NCBI GenBank assembly: GCA_023426545.1
Contig: JAFAAN010000120.1
Coordinates: 1-64,000, forward strand
Reading direction: 5' to 3'
Origin: Pseudomonadota bacterium
Lineage (GTDB): Bacteria > Myxococcota > Myxococcia > Myxococcales > Myxococcaceae
DNA length: 64,000 nucleotides
In this document: positions 1 through 7,996 of the stretch, in pieces
How positions within the stretch are numbered: the first letter of the stretch is position 1
Layout of the letters: each line of letters starts with the position of its first letter
Program-made: the position numbers and the translations under genes
The notes under the pieces: model-generated
What the model saw: only the letters and a program-made list of their open reading frames with translations
Database searches by the model: none
What the model was told of the DNA's origin: nothing

Positions 1-2
1 AC

Positions 3-233
3 AACAACCTGCCGCGCGACAAGTTCAAGCAGGTCAACATGTCGCTGGAGGAGGCGCTGAAGATTCCGGGCCTCGTCCTCACCTGGGAGAGCACCTCCAC
101 GCGCCTGGGCAGCATCTACGGCCACACCGCCGTCACCCTGGGTGATGGCCACTCGTCCGCCAGCGACTTCATCGAGCGCAACACGACCAACAGCGGGCGC
201 ACGGGCTTCAAGGTCTTCATGCCCATCATGTAG
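3..233 (+). CDS. C-terminal end of a cell-wall-hydrolase-like protein (partial)
   Basis: The reading frame is open from the left edge and ends at the TAG at 231-233, so only the last 76 residues are present and the true start lies outside the window. The visible part holds the motif YGHTAVTLGDG followed by SASDFIER. This resembles the catalytic-histidine strand and loop of CHAP/NlpC-P60-type peptidoglycan amidases, in which a Gly-His pair starts a beta strand. That family call rests on one short motif and is tentative, because the cysteine part of the active site would lie upstream of the window. A good stem-loop with a T-rich tail follows about 25 bases later, so this is the end of its transcription unit. 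Confidence 0.4.
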   Translation, partial: NNLPRDKFKQVNMSLEEALKIPGLVLTWESTSTRLGSIYGHTAVTLGDGHSSASDFIERNTTNSGRTGFKVFMPIM

Positions 234-258
234 CGCCTGCCGCGCAGGTGGTACCCCT

Positions 259-302
259 CGAAGCCCCTGGCCCAGTAACGGGTCGGGGGCTTCGTCGTTT
301 TC
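259..302 (+). terminator. Intrinsic terminator after the first gene
   Basis: CGAAGCCCC at 259-267 and GGGGCTTCG at 286-294 form a perfect 9-bp stem with an 18-nt loop. It is followed by TCGTTTT. The position, just after the stop at 233 and before the precursor gene at 559, fits a rho-independent terminator. Confidence 0.7.
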
Positions 303-558
303 AGTGTCCTTGCAGGAGATGAGGCGAGGCCCCTCTTCCCGTGCGCAGTGCGTCATCAGGAAAAGATAGACGCGGGAGTGGTGGAGGAGTTGTGCCGCAT
401 CGCGCGGCTAAGCTCCCGGTTCGGCTGCTTCGGGCGTGGGCGTTACTGCGACGCGAGGGGTTGAAACTGTGTCAACAGACTGCCCCGGAATGGCTCTCGA
501 CTTCGTAGAAACAAGCAACTCCTACGAGTGGCCTGGCGATAACTCCATGGAGTCTCCC
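303..558. promoter_or_regulatory. Leader and promoter region of the graspetide-like operon
   Basis: About 250 bases between the terminator and the precursor gene. No convincing gene is present. A frame open from 436 joins the precursor in phase, but its first 41 residues have no recognisable features, and the GGAG at 549-552 favours the ATG at 559. The promoter must lie here; I see no strong consensus -35/-10 pair. Confidence 0.4.
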
Positions 559-1176
559 ATGCCCCAGATCAAATCTCCGACACGTTTTGTCGCATCCCTC
601 AAGGCCACGCTGAAGGAAGCCACCACTGGTGGCAAGCAGGTGGGTGTGCCCACGCTTCAGAAGGCGCTCAAGGGAGCCGATGCCAGCAAGCTCACTCCCC
701 ACCAGCACGAGCAGCTTCGCGATGTATTCGAGAAGACGAAGCTGACGCCCAAGGCGCGCGAGCTCGCGGGCCGCTTCTTCGGCCCCAATCGCCCGCACGA
801 GCAGGTACCGCCTGAGGCAATGACCCGCCCGGTGAAGGTGATGGCTGACCAGCCGTCCCTTCCTGACATTGGCGGTCCGCTCACGCCTCCCGGCAACGGC
901 GGCCTCGTGAAGGTCATGGCCGACCAGCCGTCCCTTCCTGACATCGGTGGGCCGCTCACGCCTCCTGGTAACGGCGGCCTCGTGAAGGTCATGGCCGACC
1001 AGCCGTCCCTTCCCGACATTGGCGGTCCACTCACGCCTCCCGGCAACGGTGGCCTCGTGAAGGTCATGGCTGACCAGCCGTCCCTTCCCGACATTGGCGG
1101 TCCGCTCACGCCTCCCGGCAACGGCGGCCTCGTGAAGGTCATGGCCGACGACCCCTTCCGGGGCAGCGGCGGCTGA
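559..1176 (+). CDS. Candidate graspetide (omega-ester-containing peptide) precursor with four core repeats
   Basis: The 205-residue product has a long leader (about residues 1-91, charged and helical-looking, with KATLKEAT and HQHEQLRD). Four nearly identical 25-residue repeats follow (residues 92-191), then a short variant ending KVMADDPFRGSGG. Each repeat carries one Lys, two Asp, one Ser and one Thr among many Pro and Gly, in the order KVMADQPSLPDIGGPLTPPGNGG. The ATP-grasp ligase gene starts 30 bases downstream. In microviridin- and plesiocin-type pathways, ATP-grasp enzymes join Ser/Thr or Lys side chains to Asp/Glu side chains of such cores, often in repeated cores. I therefore infer a RiPP precursor. 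The start at 559 was chosen because GGAG lies 6 bases upstream; in-frame ATG 547 and GTG 436 are alternatives. It could instead be a structural repeat protein unrelated to the ligase. Confidence 0.72.
   Translation: MPQIKSPTRFVASLKATLKEATTGGKQVGVPTLQKALKGADASKLTPHQHEQLRDVFEKTKLTPKARELAGRFFGPNRPHEQVPPEAMTRPVKVMADQPSLPDIGGPLTPPGNGGLVKVMADQPSLPDIGGPLTPPGNGGLVKVMADQPSLPDIGGPLTPPGNGGLVKVMADQPSLPDIGGPLTPPGNGGLVKVMADDPFRGSGG
832..1173 (+). repeat. Tandem 75-bp repeats coding the core peptides
   Basis: Four in-frame units of exactly 75 bp start at 832, 907, 982 and 1057. A partial fifth unit runs from 1132 to 1173. Units differ almost only at synonymous third positions (GGC/GGT, CCC/CCT, GTC/GTG), which points to duplication followed by selection on the peptide. 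The unit is coding and has no spacers, so it is not a CRISPR array. Confidence 0.95.
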
Positions 1177-1206
1177 CCTGAACCTCTCGGACGTACGTCG
1201 CCGCTC

Positions 1207-2145
1207 ATGGCTTCTCGGAAGAAGGTCGTACTCATCGGCTCGCGCTCGGACGACGCCACACGGTATGTCGCAGAAGCCGTGGAGCGCCGCCGGGCGCGCG
1301 CCATCATCTTGGAGACGGAGCGGATCCCCGACGTCACCACCCTCGCCTGGGAGGATGGCGTCGTGCATTGGGAGGGCGAGTGCCTCAGCGACTTGCGCTC
1401 CTTCTACGTCAAGAACCTACGACTCTCGCTCCCCGTTCCGGAGCCCGAGGCCCTGTCCCAGCGCAACTTCACCCGCTGGCAGGAGCAATACCTCGCCGAG
1501 CGGGAGCGCCAGTCCTTCCTCCATTCGGTGGTACGAGCCCTCCACCGACGAGGGTGCTCCTTCGTCAACCCGATGGAGGCCGTGGAGTTGCACTACCTCA
1601 AGCTCCACCAGCTCTCGCTCCTCGCGCGCCACAAGGTCCCCGTCCCCGCGAGCCTGGGCACCAGCTCGCCTGAGGCTGTGCGCGCGTTCTTTGCGCGGCA
1701 CCCGCACGTCATCTACAAGCCACTTGGCGGCGGCGCCCTGGTGCGCAAGCTGGGCGAGGCCGACCTCACCGATGAGCGCCTCGCCCTGCTCGGGAACTGT
1801 CCTGTCCTCTTCCAGGAGCAGATTCTCGGCGATGAGTTCCGCGCCTACGTCCTCGCGGGCGAGCCCGTTGCCGCGTTCCAGATTCCCACGGAGGGCGTGG
1901 TCGATGTGAGGCAGAACCTGGATGGAGTCAGGCCCGCCCGGCTGCCCCGAGCCGCCTGGGAGCTGTGCGTCCGTGGTGCCAAGGCGTTGGGAATGGTCTT
2001 CACCGCCGTGGACCTGCGCCGCACCCGTGAAGGCGCCTTCGTGGCCCTTGAGTTCAACCCCACTCCCGCCATCTCCTTCTTCGATGACCCGCGCGAAGGC
2101 AAAGTCATCACCCGACTCGCCAGCTACCTCGTCGCCCAGGCCTGA
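1207..2145 (+). CDS. ATP-grasp ligase, MvdC/MvdD-like graspetide macrocyclase
   Basis: A 312-residue protein, the usual size for MvdC/MvdD-type ATP-grasp ligases. The N-terminal domain starts KKVVLIGSRSDDAT. The ATP-grasp core shows HVIYKPLGGG (Lys near 170) for nucleotide binding, LFQEQILGDEFRAYV (about 200-214), and VFTAVDLR with ALEFNPTPAISFF (about 262-290), the last supplying the metal ligands Glu and Asn. Enzymes of this group phosphorylate an Asp/Glu carboxylate of a precursor peptide and form an ester or amide with a Ser/Thr or Lys side chain. The repeat-bearing gene 30 bases upstream is the obvious substrate, and the oxygenase gene downstream probably overlaps its 3' end. The family assignment is firm; activity on this substrate is inferred from context. 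Confidence 0.82.
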   Translation: MASRKKVVLIGSRSDDATRYVAEAVERRRARAIILETERIPDVTTLAWEDGVVHWEGECLSDLRSFYVKNLRLSLPVPEPEALSQRNFTRWQEQYLAERERQSFLHSVVRALHRRGCSFVNPMEAVELHYLKLHQLSLLARHKVPVPASLGTSSPEAVRAFFARHPHVIYKPLGGGALVRKLGEADLTDERLALLGNCPVLFQEQILGDEFRAYVLAGEPVAAFQIPTEGVVDVRQNLDGVRPARLPRAAWELCVRGAKALGMVFTAVDLRRTREGAFVALEFNPTPAISFFDDPREGKVITRLASYLVAQA

Positions 2146-2842
2146 GCGCCCCAGCGGCTTCTTCATCCCGGACTTCGCCGAGGGCATCTTCGGAACCGTC
2201 CGCGCGGTGCCGCCCCACCTCGCCGCCGCGACGCCGTGGACGCGGCTCGCCGTCGCGTCCGAGAACCTGCGCACCACCATCCGCCGCGAGTTCGCGAAGG
2301 GCGGCCGCGTGCTCCACGTCTGTCTCCAGGACGCGCTCCTGCCCGAGCGGGCCGAAGCCCTTCATGCCGCCCTTCGCCAGGTCTCCTTCCGGCGGCACCA
2401 CCACGCCCCCTATCCCCTGCATGTCGCTCCGCTGGACCAGCAGCCCCCCTCCGCGCTGATCGACTTCTGCGCCTGGCTGCGCAGCGGCGAGGGCGCCGCC
2501 TTCTTCGCCGACCTCGTAGGCTGGCCTCGCCCGCTCCGGACCTGCCAGGTCCAGGTAGCTCGCATGGGGGTGGGCGAGTCCTTCCCCCTCCATTACGACA
2601 CGGACGAAGAGGGGCTCGCGGTCGTCTTCAACTTCACGCGCCCCTGGGACGAGCGCTTCGGCGGCGTCCTCGCCTTCCCACATCCCGACGGCACGCACGA
2701 CAGCATGCGTGTGCCGCCCCTCTTCAACTCGGTCTTCATCTTCCGCGCCGTAGGCGCGCTCCACCGGGTGACCGAGTGGTTACCCGCCGCGCAGGGCCAC
2801 CAGCGCTACTCCGTCACCGCGTTCATGCTCGAGCGGCCTTGA
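2084..2842 (+). CDS. 2OG-Fe(II) oxygenase, prolyl-4-hydroxylase-like
   Basis: A protein of about 252 residues. HYDTDEEG carries the His-x-Asp metal ligands near 170-172, GGVLAFP forms a core strand, LHRVTEW gives the distal His near 227, and the Arg of QRYSVTAF near 240 fits the 2-oxoglutarate anchor. The Asn-x4-F pattern (FNSVFIF) is typical of P4H/Ofd1-like oxygenases. Such enzymes hydroxylate Pro, Asp or Asn using O2 and 2-oxoglutarate. The ATG at 2084 overlaps the ligase gene by 62 bases; homology-like sequence begins around the SGFFIPDF motif near 2153, so the true start may be a little later. Proximity to a Pro/Asp/Asn-rich precursor suggests a tailoring role, which is an inference. Confidence 0.75.
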   Translation: MTRAKAKSSPDSPATSSPRPERPSGFFIPDFAEGIFGTVRAVPPHLAAATPWTRLAVASENLRTTIRREFAKGGRVLHVCLQDALLPERAEALHAALRQVSFRRHHHAPYPLHVAPLDQQPPSALIDFCAWLRSGEGAAFFADLVGWPRPLRTCQVQVARMGVGESFPLHYDTDEEGLAVVFNFTRPWDERFGGVLAFPHPDGTHDSMRVPPLFNSVFIFRAVGALHRVTEWLPAAQGHQRYSVTAFMLERP

Positions 2843-2852
2843 GCCAGGGGTA

Positions 2853-2888
2853 CCGGCCGCGCCACCCTCGCTCTGGCGCGGCGCCCGG
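2853..2888 (+). terminator. Stem-loop ending the graspetide-like operon
   Basis: GCCGCGCCA (2856-2864) pairs with TGGCGCGGC (2874-2882) across a 9-nt loop, just after the oxygenase stop at 2842. No T-run follows, so it may be a processing or factor-assisted terminator. Confidence 0.5.
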
Positions 2889-2948
2889 AATCCCTCCCCG
2901 CCTCCACCTCAAGTCGATTGAACCTGGCCATGCCCAGAGCAGGTTCAC

Positions 2949-3084
2949 CGAGCCAAGGCGCTGTGCAGGCGGCTGGAGGCCAGCGGTATTCGAACCGCCT
3001 ACATCGAGCCGGGCAGATCCCGGCAGCATGGCACCCACTCGCGCTTCAATGGCTGCTTCCACCGTGGTGCCTGTCGGGGGAGTG
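2949..3084 (+). pseudogene. IS3-family transposase (OrfB) remnant
   Basis: Read in the frame containing 2988, this stretch encodes LEASGIRTAYIEPG, then a degenerate QHGTHSRFNGCFH. It closely resembles the DDE integrase core of IS3-type OrfB proteins, where YIEPGSPW-NG-ESFNG is the signature around the catalytic Glu. There is no start, and the match fades at both ends, so it is a fragment. The Glu-Ser of the signature is degraded. It lies about 90 bases before the rifampin phosphotransferase gene. Confidence 0.62.
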
Positions 3085-3172
3085 GTTTGCCCACGGAGGG
3101 AGGCCGTCTCGGTGCACATCATTCCGTGGTCAAGAGTACAGTGCCGCGCTTTCGGGAACGGGAGGCAAGCGT

Positions 3173-5767
3173 ATGGGCTGCTACGTGTTGGATTTCCGGG
3201 AGATCGACCATACGCAGGTCCCAATCGTAGGCGGCAAGGGCGCGCATCTGGGGGAGCTTTCGCGAATCGAAGGCATCCGCGTTCCGGCGGGCTTCTGCGT
3301 GACAACAGACGCCTTCTTACGGCTCCTGGCGGAGGCACCGTCGATCGACGAGCAGCTCCTTCGGCTGTCACGCCTGAGGCCGGACGACCGTGAGCAACTC
3401 CGCGCGCTCAGCGCTGAGGTCCGCCGAACCATCGAGGGGACCGCCATCCCTGACGACCTCGCGGAGGCGATCACCCGCCCGCTTGTCCATCTTGGCGAGC
3501 ACGCGGCCTACGCCGTCCGCTCGAGCGCGACGGCCGAGGACCTGCCGACTGTCTCCTTCGCGGGCCAGCAGGACACGTACCTGAACGTCATGGGGCCGGC
3601 GGCGATCCTCCAGCACGTCAGCCGGTGCTGGGCCTCGCTCTTCACCGAGCGGGCCGTGACCTACCGCATCCGGAACGGCTTCGACCACCGGAAGGTCCAC
3701 ATGGCAGTGGTCGTGCAGCAGATGGTCTTCCCGCAGGCCGCCGGTATCCTGTTCACGGCCGACCCCGTCACCTCCAACCGGAAGGTCGCCTCCATAGAGG
3801 CCAGCTTCGGCCTCGGCGAGGCACTGGTCTCCGGCCTCGTGAACGCGGACGTCTACAAGGTGCGGGACGGCGAGGTCATCGCCAAGGTGGTCGCCACCAA
3901 GCAGCTTGCCATCCACGCCGCGCCAGCAGGCGGCACGCAGGAACAGGCAATCGAGCCGGAGCTGCAGCAGCAGCCAGCGCTGACGGATGCCCAGGCCGTG
4001 CGGCTCGCGCAACTGGGCCGGCAGATCGAAGCACACTTCGGCCGCCCCCAGGACATCGAATGGTGCCTGGTCGACGATGGCTTCCAGATCGTCCAGAGCC
4101 GGCCGATTACCACGCTGTTCCCCATCCCGGAGGCCGGCGACCGCGAGAACCACGTGTACGTCTCCGTCGGTCATCAACAGATGATGACCGACGCCATGAA
4201 GCCCCTCGGCCTGTCCCTGTTCCAGCTGACGGCCTTGCGGCCGATGGCCGAGGCCGGCGGGAGGCTGTTCATCGATGTCACCCAGGCCCTGGCGTCGCCA
4301 GCGAGTCGTACAGGCATCCTGGATGTCCTGGGGAAATCCGATCCGCTGATCAGGGACGCGCTACAGACCATCCTCGGACGTGGCGACTTCATCCGGCCGC
4401 GTCCGGGAGAGGGGCACGGCGGGGCGCTGCCTGGCAACGCGTCAGCACCTATCGAGACCAACCCTGTCATCGTCGACGAGCTGATCGGCCACAGCCAGGC
4501 CTCCCTCGCCACCTTGAAGCGCGACATCCAGACGAAATCCGGCTCGGCGCTGCTCGACTTCATCCTCGCGGACCTCCAGGAGCTGAAGCGGCTCTTGTTC
4601 GAGCCGCGGAGCTTTCAGGTGATCATGGCGGCGGTGGAGGCCACCTGGTGGCTCAACGAACAGCTACAGGCATGGCTGGGCGAGAAGAACGCGGCTGACA
4701 CGCTCACGCAGTCCGTCCCCCACAATGTCACGTCGGAGATGGGGCTGGCGCTCCTGGATGTCGCGGATGTGATCCGCCCGTATCCGAACGTGGTGGACTT
4801 TCTACAGCACGTCGAGGGCGAGGACTTCCTGGACGAGCTGGCCGAGCTCACGGGCGGGCGGGAAGCGCGAGACGCCATCCGGGCCTACCTCGACAAGTAC
4901 GGCATGCGTTGCACCGGAGAGATCGACATCACGAGGCCGCGTTGGAGCGAACGCCCCACCACCCTCGTGCCCATCCTCCTCAGCAACATCAAGAACTTCG
5001 AGCCGGGCGCCGGCAAGCGGCGCTTCGAGCAAGGGCTGCAGGAGGCCCGGGACAAGGAACAGGAACTGCTGGAGCGATTGCGGGCCCTACCCGACGGCGA
5101 GCAGAAGGCCGAAGAGGTCAAGCGGATGATCGACCGGGTCCGGACCTACATCGGGTACCGGGAGTATCCCAAGTACGGCATCGTCAACCGCTACTTCGTC
5201 TACAAGCAGGCCCTGTTGGAAGAAGCCGAGCGCCTCGTGCAGGCCCACGTGCTGCATGAGAAGGAAGACATCTTCTATCTCACACTCCAGGAGCTCCACG
5301 ACGTCGTGCGCACGAACCAGGTGGATGACCAGCTCATCCGCCGGCGCAAGGACACGTTCAGGTCGTATCAAGCGCTCACGCCCCCCCGGGTGCTCACGTC
5401 GGATGGCGAGGTCGTCGCCGGAGCGTATCGACGCAACGATTTTCCGGCCGGCGCGCTGGTCGGATTGCCGGTTTCCGCCGGGACCATCGAGGGGCGGGCC
5501 CGCGTCATCCTGGACATGGCTGAGGCCGAGCTCGAAGCGGGCGACATCCTGGTCACCGCCTACACAGACCCCAGCTGGACACCCCTGTTCGTCACCATCA
5601 AGGGTCTGGTGACGGAGGTCGGGGGCCTGATGACCCATGGTGCGGTCATCGCACGGGAGTACGGCTTGCCGGCCGTCGTCGGGGTGGAGCATGCCACCCG
5701 GCTGATTCGGGATGGGCAGCGGATCCGCGTGCATGGAACGGACGGATACGTCAAGCTCCTGTCCTGA
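3173..5767 (+). CDS. rph: Rifampin phosphotransferase (rifamycin-inactivating PEP-synthase-like enzyme)
   Basis: A protein of 864 residues, the normal length for Rph. The N-terminal ATP-grasp half begins MGCYVLDFREIDH, then VVGGKG-type and VPAGFCVTT motifs, AVRSSATAEDLP (about 110-121) and the DIEWCLVDD/VQSRPITT end of the domain. A central rifampin-binding domain follows. The C-terminal swivelling domain holds LMTHGAVIAREYGLPAVVGV with the phospho-His near 822. Rph splits ATP to AMP and phosphate and phosphorylates the rifamycin ansa bridge, giving resistance. The start has GGGAGG at 3160-3165. A longer frame open from 2918 runs through the transposase remnant and is not believable as coding. 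I see no clear rifamycin-associated element upstream. A plain PEP synthase or PPDK is less likely because of domain order and sequence. Confidence 0.88.
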   Translation: MGCYVLDFREIDHTQVPIVGGKGAHLGELSRIEGIRVPAGFCVTTDAFLRLLAEAPSIDEQLLRLSRLRPDDREQLRALSAEVRRTIEGTAIPDDLAEAITRPLVHLGEHAAYAVRSSATAEDLPTVSFAGQQDTYLNVMGPAAILQHVSRCWASLFTERAVTYRIRNGFDHRKVHMAVVVQQMVFPQAAGILFTADPVTSNRKVASIEASFGLGEALVSGLVNADVYKVRDGEVIAKVVATKQLAIHAAPAGGTQEQAIEPELQQQPALTDAQAVRLAQLGRQIEAHFGRPQDIEWCLVDDGFQIVQSRPITTLFPIPEAGDRENHVYVSVGHQQMMTDAMKPLGLSLFQLTALRPMAEAGGRLFIDVTQALASPASRTGILDVLGKSDPLIRDALQTILGRGDFIRPRPGEGHGGALPGNASAPIETNPVIVDELIGHSQASLATLKRDIQTKSGSALLDFILADLQELKRLLFEPRSFQVIMAAVEATWWLNEQLQAWLGEKNAADTLTQSVPHNVTSEMGLALLDVADVIRPYPNVVDFLQHVEGEDFLDELAELTGGREARDAIRAYLDKYGMRCTGEIDITRPRWSERPTTLVPILLSNIKNFEPGAGKRRFEQGLQEARDKEQELLERLRALPDGEQKAEEVKRMIDRVRTYIGYREYPKYGIVNRYFVYKQALLEEAERLVQAHVLHEKEDIFYLTLQELHDVVRTNQVDDQLIRRRKDTFRSYQALTPPRVLTSDGEVVAGAYRRNDFPAGALVGLPVSAGTIEGRARVILDMAEAELEAGDILVTAYTDPSWTPLFVTIKGLVTEVGGLMTHGAVIAREYGLPAVVGVEHATRLIRDGQRIRVHGTDGYVKLLS

Positions 5768-5787
5768 CCGGGCAAGCCCGATAGGTA

Positions 5788-5833
5788 GCCGGGCGGCATG
5801 TTGCTGGTCAGCCCGGCGCCGTTGCATGGCGCC
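5788..5833. terminator. Convergent-gene stem-loops
   Basis: GCCGGGC (5788-5794) pairs with GCCCGGC (5811-5817), and GGCGCC occurs twice in inverted arrangement just after (about 5815-5833). They lie between the convergent rph gene and the DMT exporter and overlap the exporter's 3' end, so they may end both transcripts. There is no T-tract. Confidence 0.35.
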
Positions 5834-6797
5834 GCACGGCCACCCCGACCCCACCGACCAGCAGCAACGCAGCCACGAGCTCCAGCATGTGAGGCCATCG
5901 CCCCTCGTATGCAAACCCATAAACCAGTGCGAACACCGTTTCGAAGACAATCATCTGTCCCGACAACGTCAATGGAAGCTTGCGGCTGGCTGTATTCCAC
6001 AAGCTGTTCCCGAGCACCGAGGCCCCCAGCGCGACACCGGCACTGACCGCCCAGAAGGTCCACCAGGCAGCAGGCGCTTGCGGCGACTTCGTCGCCATCC
6101 CGGGGAGCAGGAACGCCGGCAACGCCAGCACCAGCGCCACCCCGCCCGTCATAACGCCGGTCAACAATGACCACTCGTGGCTGGTAAAATGTGAGTGCTT
6201 TCGCAGATAGCGCGCATTGCATACTGCGTAGACCGTCCAGGAGGCCAGCGCGCCCGCTCCCATCAAGAGTCCGACCACGTACGATGCGCCATCAGCGCTG
6301 GCGTGTGACGATGGTGCATCGGCATAGACGCACACCACCCCGGCCGCCGCCATCAGCAGCGGCAACGCAAGCCGGCGCATGGGCAGGCTCCCATGCTCGA
6401 CCACGCCCACCAGTGTGACCGTCACCGGCAGGAGTCCAACAATCAACGACACCGGCGCCACTCCCGCCCGCTGCACACCGCCGGCCACGCACAGGTAATA
6501 GAGAATGTTGCCCGGCAGCGTCAGCCCCAAGAGGACCCACCAGTCGCGCCGCGTGGTCTTGCGCCACAGCGTGCGCCCAATCGGCAGGGCCAGCGCGAGC
6601 GACAGGATGCCGTACAACAGGTACCGCGCCGCCGACAGCGCCAGCGGCGAGAACGCGGGGAGCATCCTCGGTGCAACGAAGATGCTCCCCCATAGCGCCC
6701 CAGCAGCAACACCGCAGGTGGCGCCTATCAGGTGGTCACGCCGGGTGACACGAGCGTCCGCTCGCTGCGCAGGTGCAATGGAATCGCCAACAGCCAT
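5808..6797 (-). CDS. DMT-superfamily (EamA-type) inner-membrane transporter
   Basis: A very hydrophobic protein of 329 residues with about ten membrane segments in two EamA-like halves. The first begins GVAAGALWGSIFVAPRML, the second GLLMGAGALASWTVYAVCNARYL. The size and duplicated layout fit drug/metabolite transporters, which usually export amino acids, metabolites or toxic compounds. The substrate cannot be read from sequence. It lies downstream of and co-oriented with an AraC-type regulator gene 109 bases away, suggesting regulator-controlled export. The start ATG at 6797 precedes a short polar N-terminus. Whether it has any link to the neighbouring rifampin resistance gene is unknown, since the two are convergent. 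Confidence 0.8.
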   Translation of the reverse strand: MAVGDSIAPAQRADARVTRRDHLIGATCGVAAGALWGSIFVAPRMLPAFSPLALSAARYLLYGILSLALALPIGRTLWRKTTRRDWWVLLGLTLPGNILYYLCVAGGVQRAGVAPVSLIVGLLPVTVTLVGVVEHGSLPMRRLALPLLMAAAGVVCVYADAPSSHASADGASYVVGLLMGAGALASWTVYAVCNARYLRKHSHFTSHEWSLLTGVMTGGVALVLALPAFLLPGMATKSPQAPAAWWTFWAVSAGVALGASVLGNSLWNTASRKLPLTLSGQMIVFETVFALVYGFAYEGRWPHMLELVAALLLVGGVGVAVRRHATAPG

Positions 6798-6906
6798 GGA
6801 GGTACCGGTTCAGGGAGTCGAGCCGCTACTCTGCACAGGCGTGCGCCGACAGTATTGGTGAAAGCGGACGCGTGTTGGCGAAATCGGAAATGCGGCCGCA
6901 AGGCGC

Positions 6907-7710
6907 TCAGCCGCGCCTCACGGCGGCGGGCGTGGTGCCGAGTGCGGACCTCAGGTGGCGGTTGAGCGCACTCTGGTCGTAGTAGCCGGTGCGCGCAGCA
7001 ATCTCGGCGAACGGCAGGGTCGTGGTTTCCAGCAACGCCAGCGCACGCTGCAAGCGGACCTCCGCCAGCCGCGCGTGCGGCGTTGTCCCATATGCGGCGC
7101 GGAAGAGCGTGGCGAGGCGCCGAGCACTCAGGCCCACCTCGGCGGCAAGCTCGCTGACAGTGAGTGGCTCGGCATGGCGCTGGTCGATGAGATGCCATGC
7201 GCGTTCGGCGCGCGGATCATGGCGGGCACGGAGCTGCGTCGACCGGTTGACCGGATGCGCGGCCAGCGTCGCCAGGGCGAGCGAGGACCACGCGTTGGCC
7301 AAGGCATCATCGATGACATGCTCGGCACGCGGCGCGCACGCGCCACGCAGCCAGGCCGTCAACGCTCGCAAGCCGGGCGTGAGCGGAAAGAACACCCGGT
7401 CCGCCAGCCCCCTCAAATCGGGCATGTCGGCTCTCTGCGCCGCCACGTCCAGCACGATGAAGTGGTTGGCACCGGCAGCCTCGAAGGAATGCGCGGCGCC
7501 AGCTGGAATCAGCGCTGCATGATGCGCGTCGACGCAGCCGGCATGACCGTCGACCTCCATCTCAAGTATCCCACGTGAGGGCAGCACGACCTGCATGAAG
7601 TCGTGGGCATGTGGCGGGGCGGTGAGGCCATAGGTGCGGTAGCCGAGCACCTCTCCCAGATACCGCAGCCCGGCGCCCCTGGCTCGAACATCCATCGCTC
7701 GAGCCCTCAC
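6907..7710 (-). CDS. AraC-family transcriptional regulator with N-terminal cupin
   Basis: A protein of 267 residues. The N-terminal half (about 20-110) is a cupin sensor: HAHDFMQVVLPSRGILEMEVDG, then AALIPAGAAHSFEA. The C-terminal 100 residues form the double HTH: LTVSELAAEVGLSARRLATLFRAAYG and LPFAEIAARTGYYDQSALNRHLRSALGTTPAAVR, the usual AraC signature. The first five codons before a second ATG at 7695 may not be translated. It is upstream of the DMT exporter gene on the same strand and likely activates it and possibly itself. The effector is unknown. Confidence 0.85.
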   Translation of the reverse strand: MRARAMDVRARGAGLRYLGEVLGYRTYGLTAPPHAHDFMQVVLPSRGILEMEVDGHAGCVDAHHAALIPAGAAHSFEAAGANHFIVLDVAAQRADMPDLRGLADRVFFPLTPGLRALTAWLRGACAPRAEHVIDDALANAWSSLALATLAAHPVNRSTQLRARHDPRAERAWHLIDQRHAEPLTVSELAAEVGLSARRLATLFRAAYGTTPHARLAEVRLQRALALLETTTLPFAEIAARTGYYDQSALNRHLRSALGTTPAAVRRG

Positions 7711-7996
7711 CGAGCAATCGGGCCAGCCAGGCCCAGGTCATCGATGGAGCGAGGCCCGACTGTGTTCGCACGCTGGTTCACGCAAGGCCGTGTTCCGGAG
7801 CCACACCACGGAAGGGCTCGCTGGCCGAGCACGGCGAGCCGAGGCATGCGACCGCGGGATGCGAGCATCCACGCCTCACGACTCCGCCTGACTTCAAATC
7901 CAAGCGGGGCTGCATTAGAAGATGCTCCACGGCACACCGCCCTTCGCTCCGCATGGGCATGAGCGTGGGCCGGCCTACATCCAGGAGGCTCCGAGC

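Noticed and set aside
436..558. GTG start adding 41 residues to the graspetide-like precursor
   Set aside because: No ribosome site and low-complexity sequence; GGAG 6 bases before ATG 559 is better placed.
832..1173. Direct repeats considered as a CRISPR array
   Set aside because: The 75-bp units are contiguous, in-frame and without spacers, and no cas genes are near.
2918..3172. Longer N-terminus for the rifampin phosphotransferase
   Set aside because: The extension passes through a transposase remnant in another frame; GGGAGG before 3173 and the family start both favour 3173.
3085..3172. Rifamycin-associated element upstream of rph
   Set aside because: The known inverted-repeat signature was looked for and not found; GC-rich imperfect repeats here do not match it.
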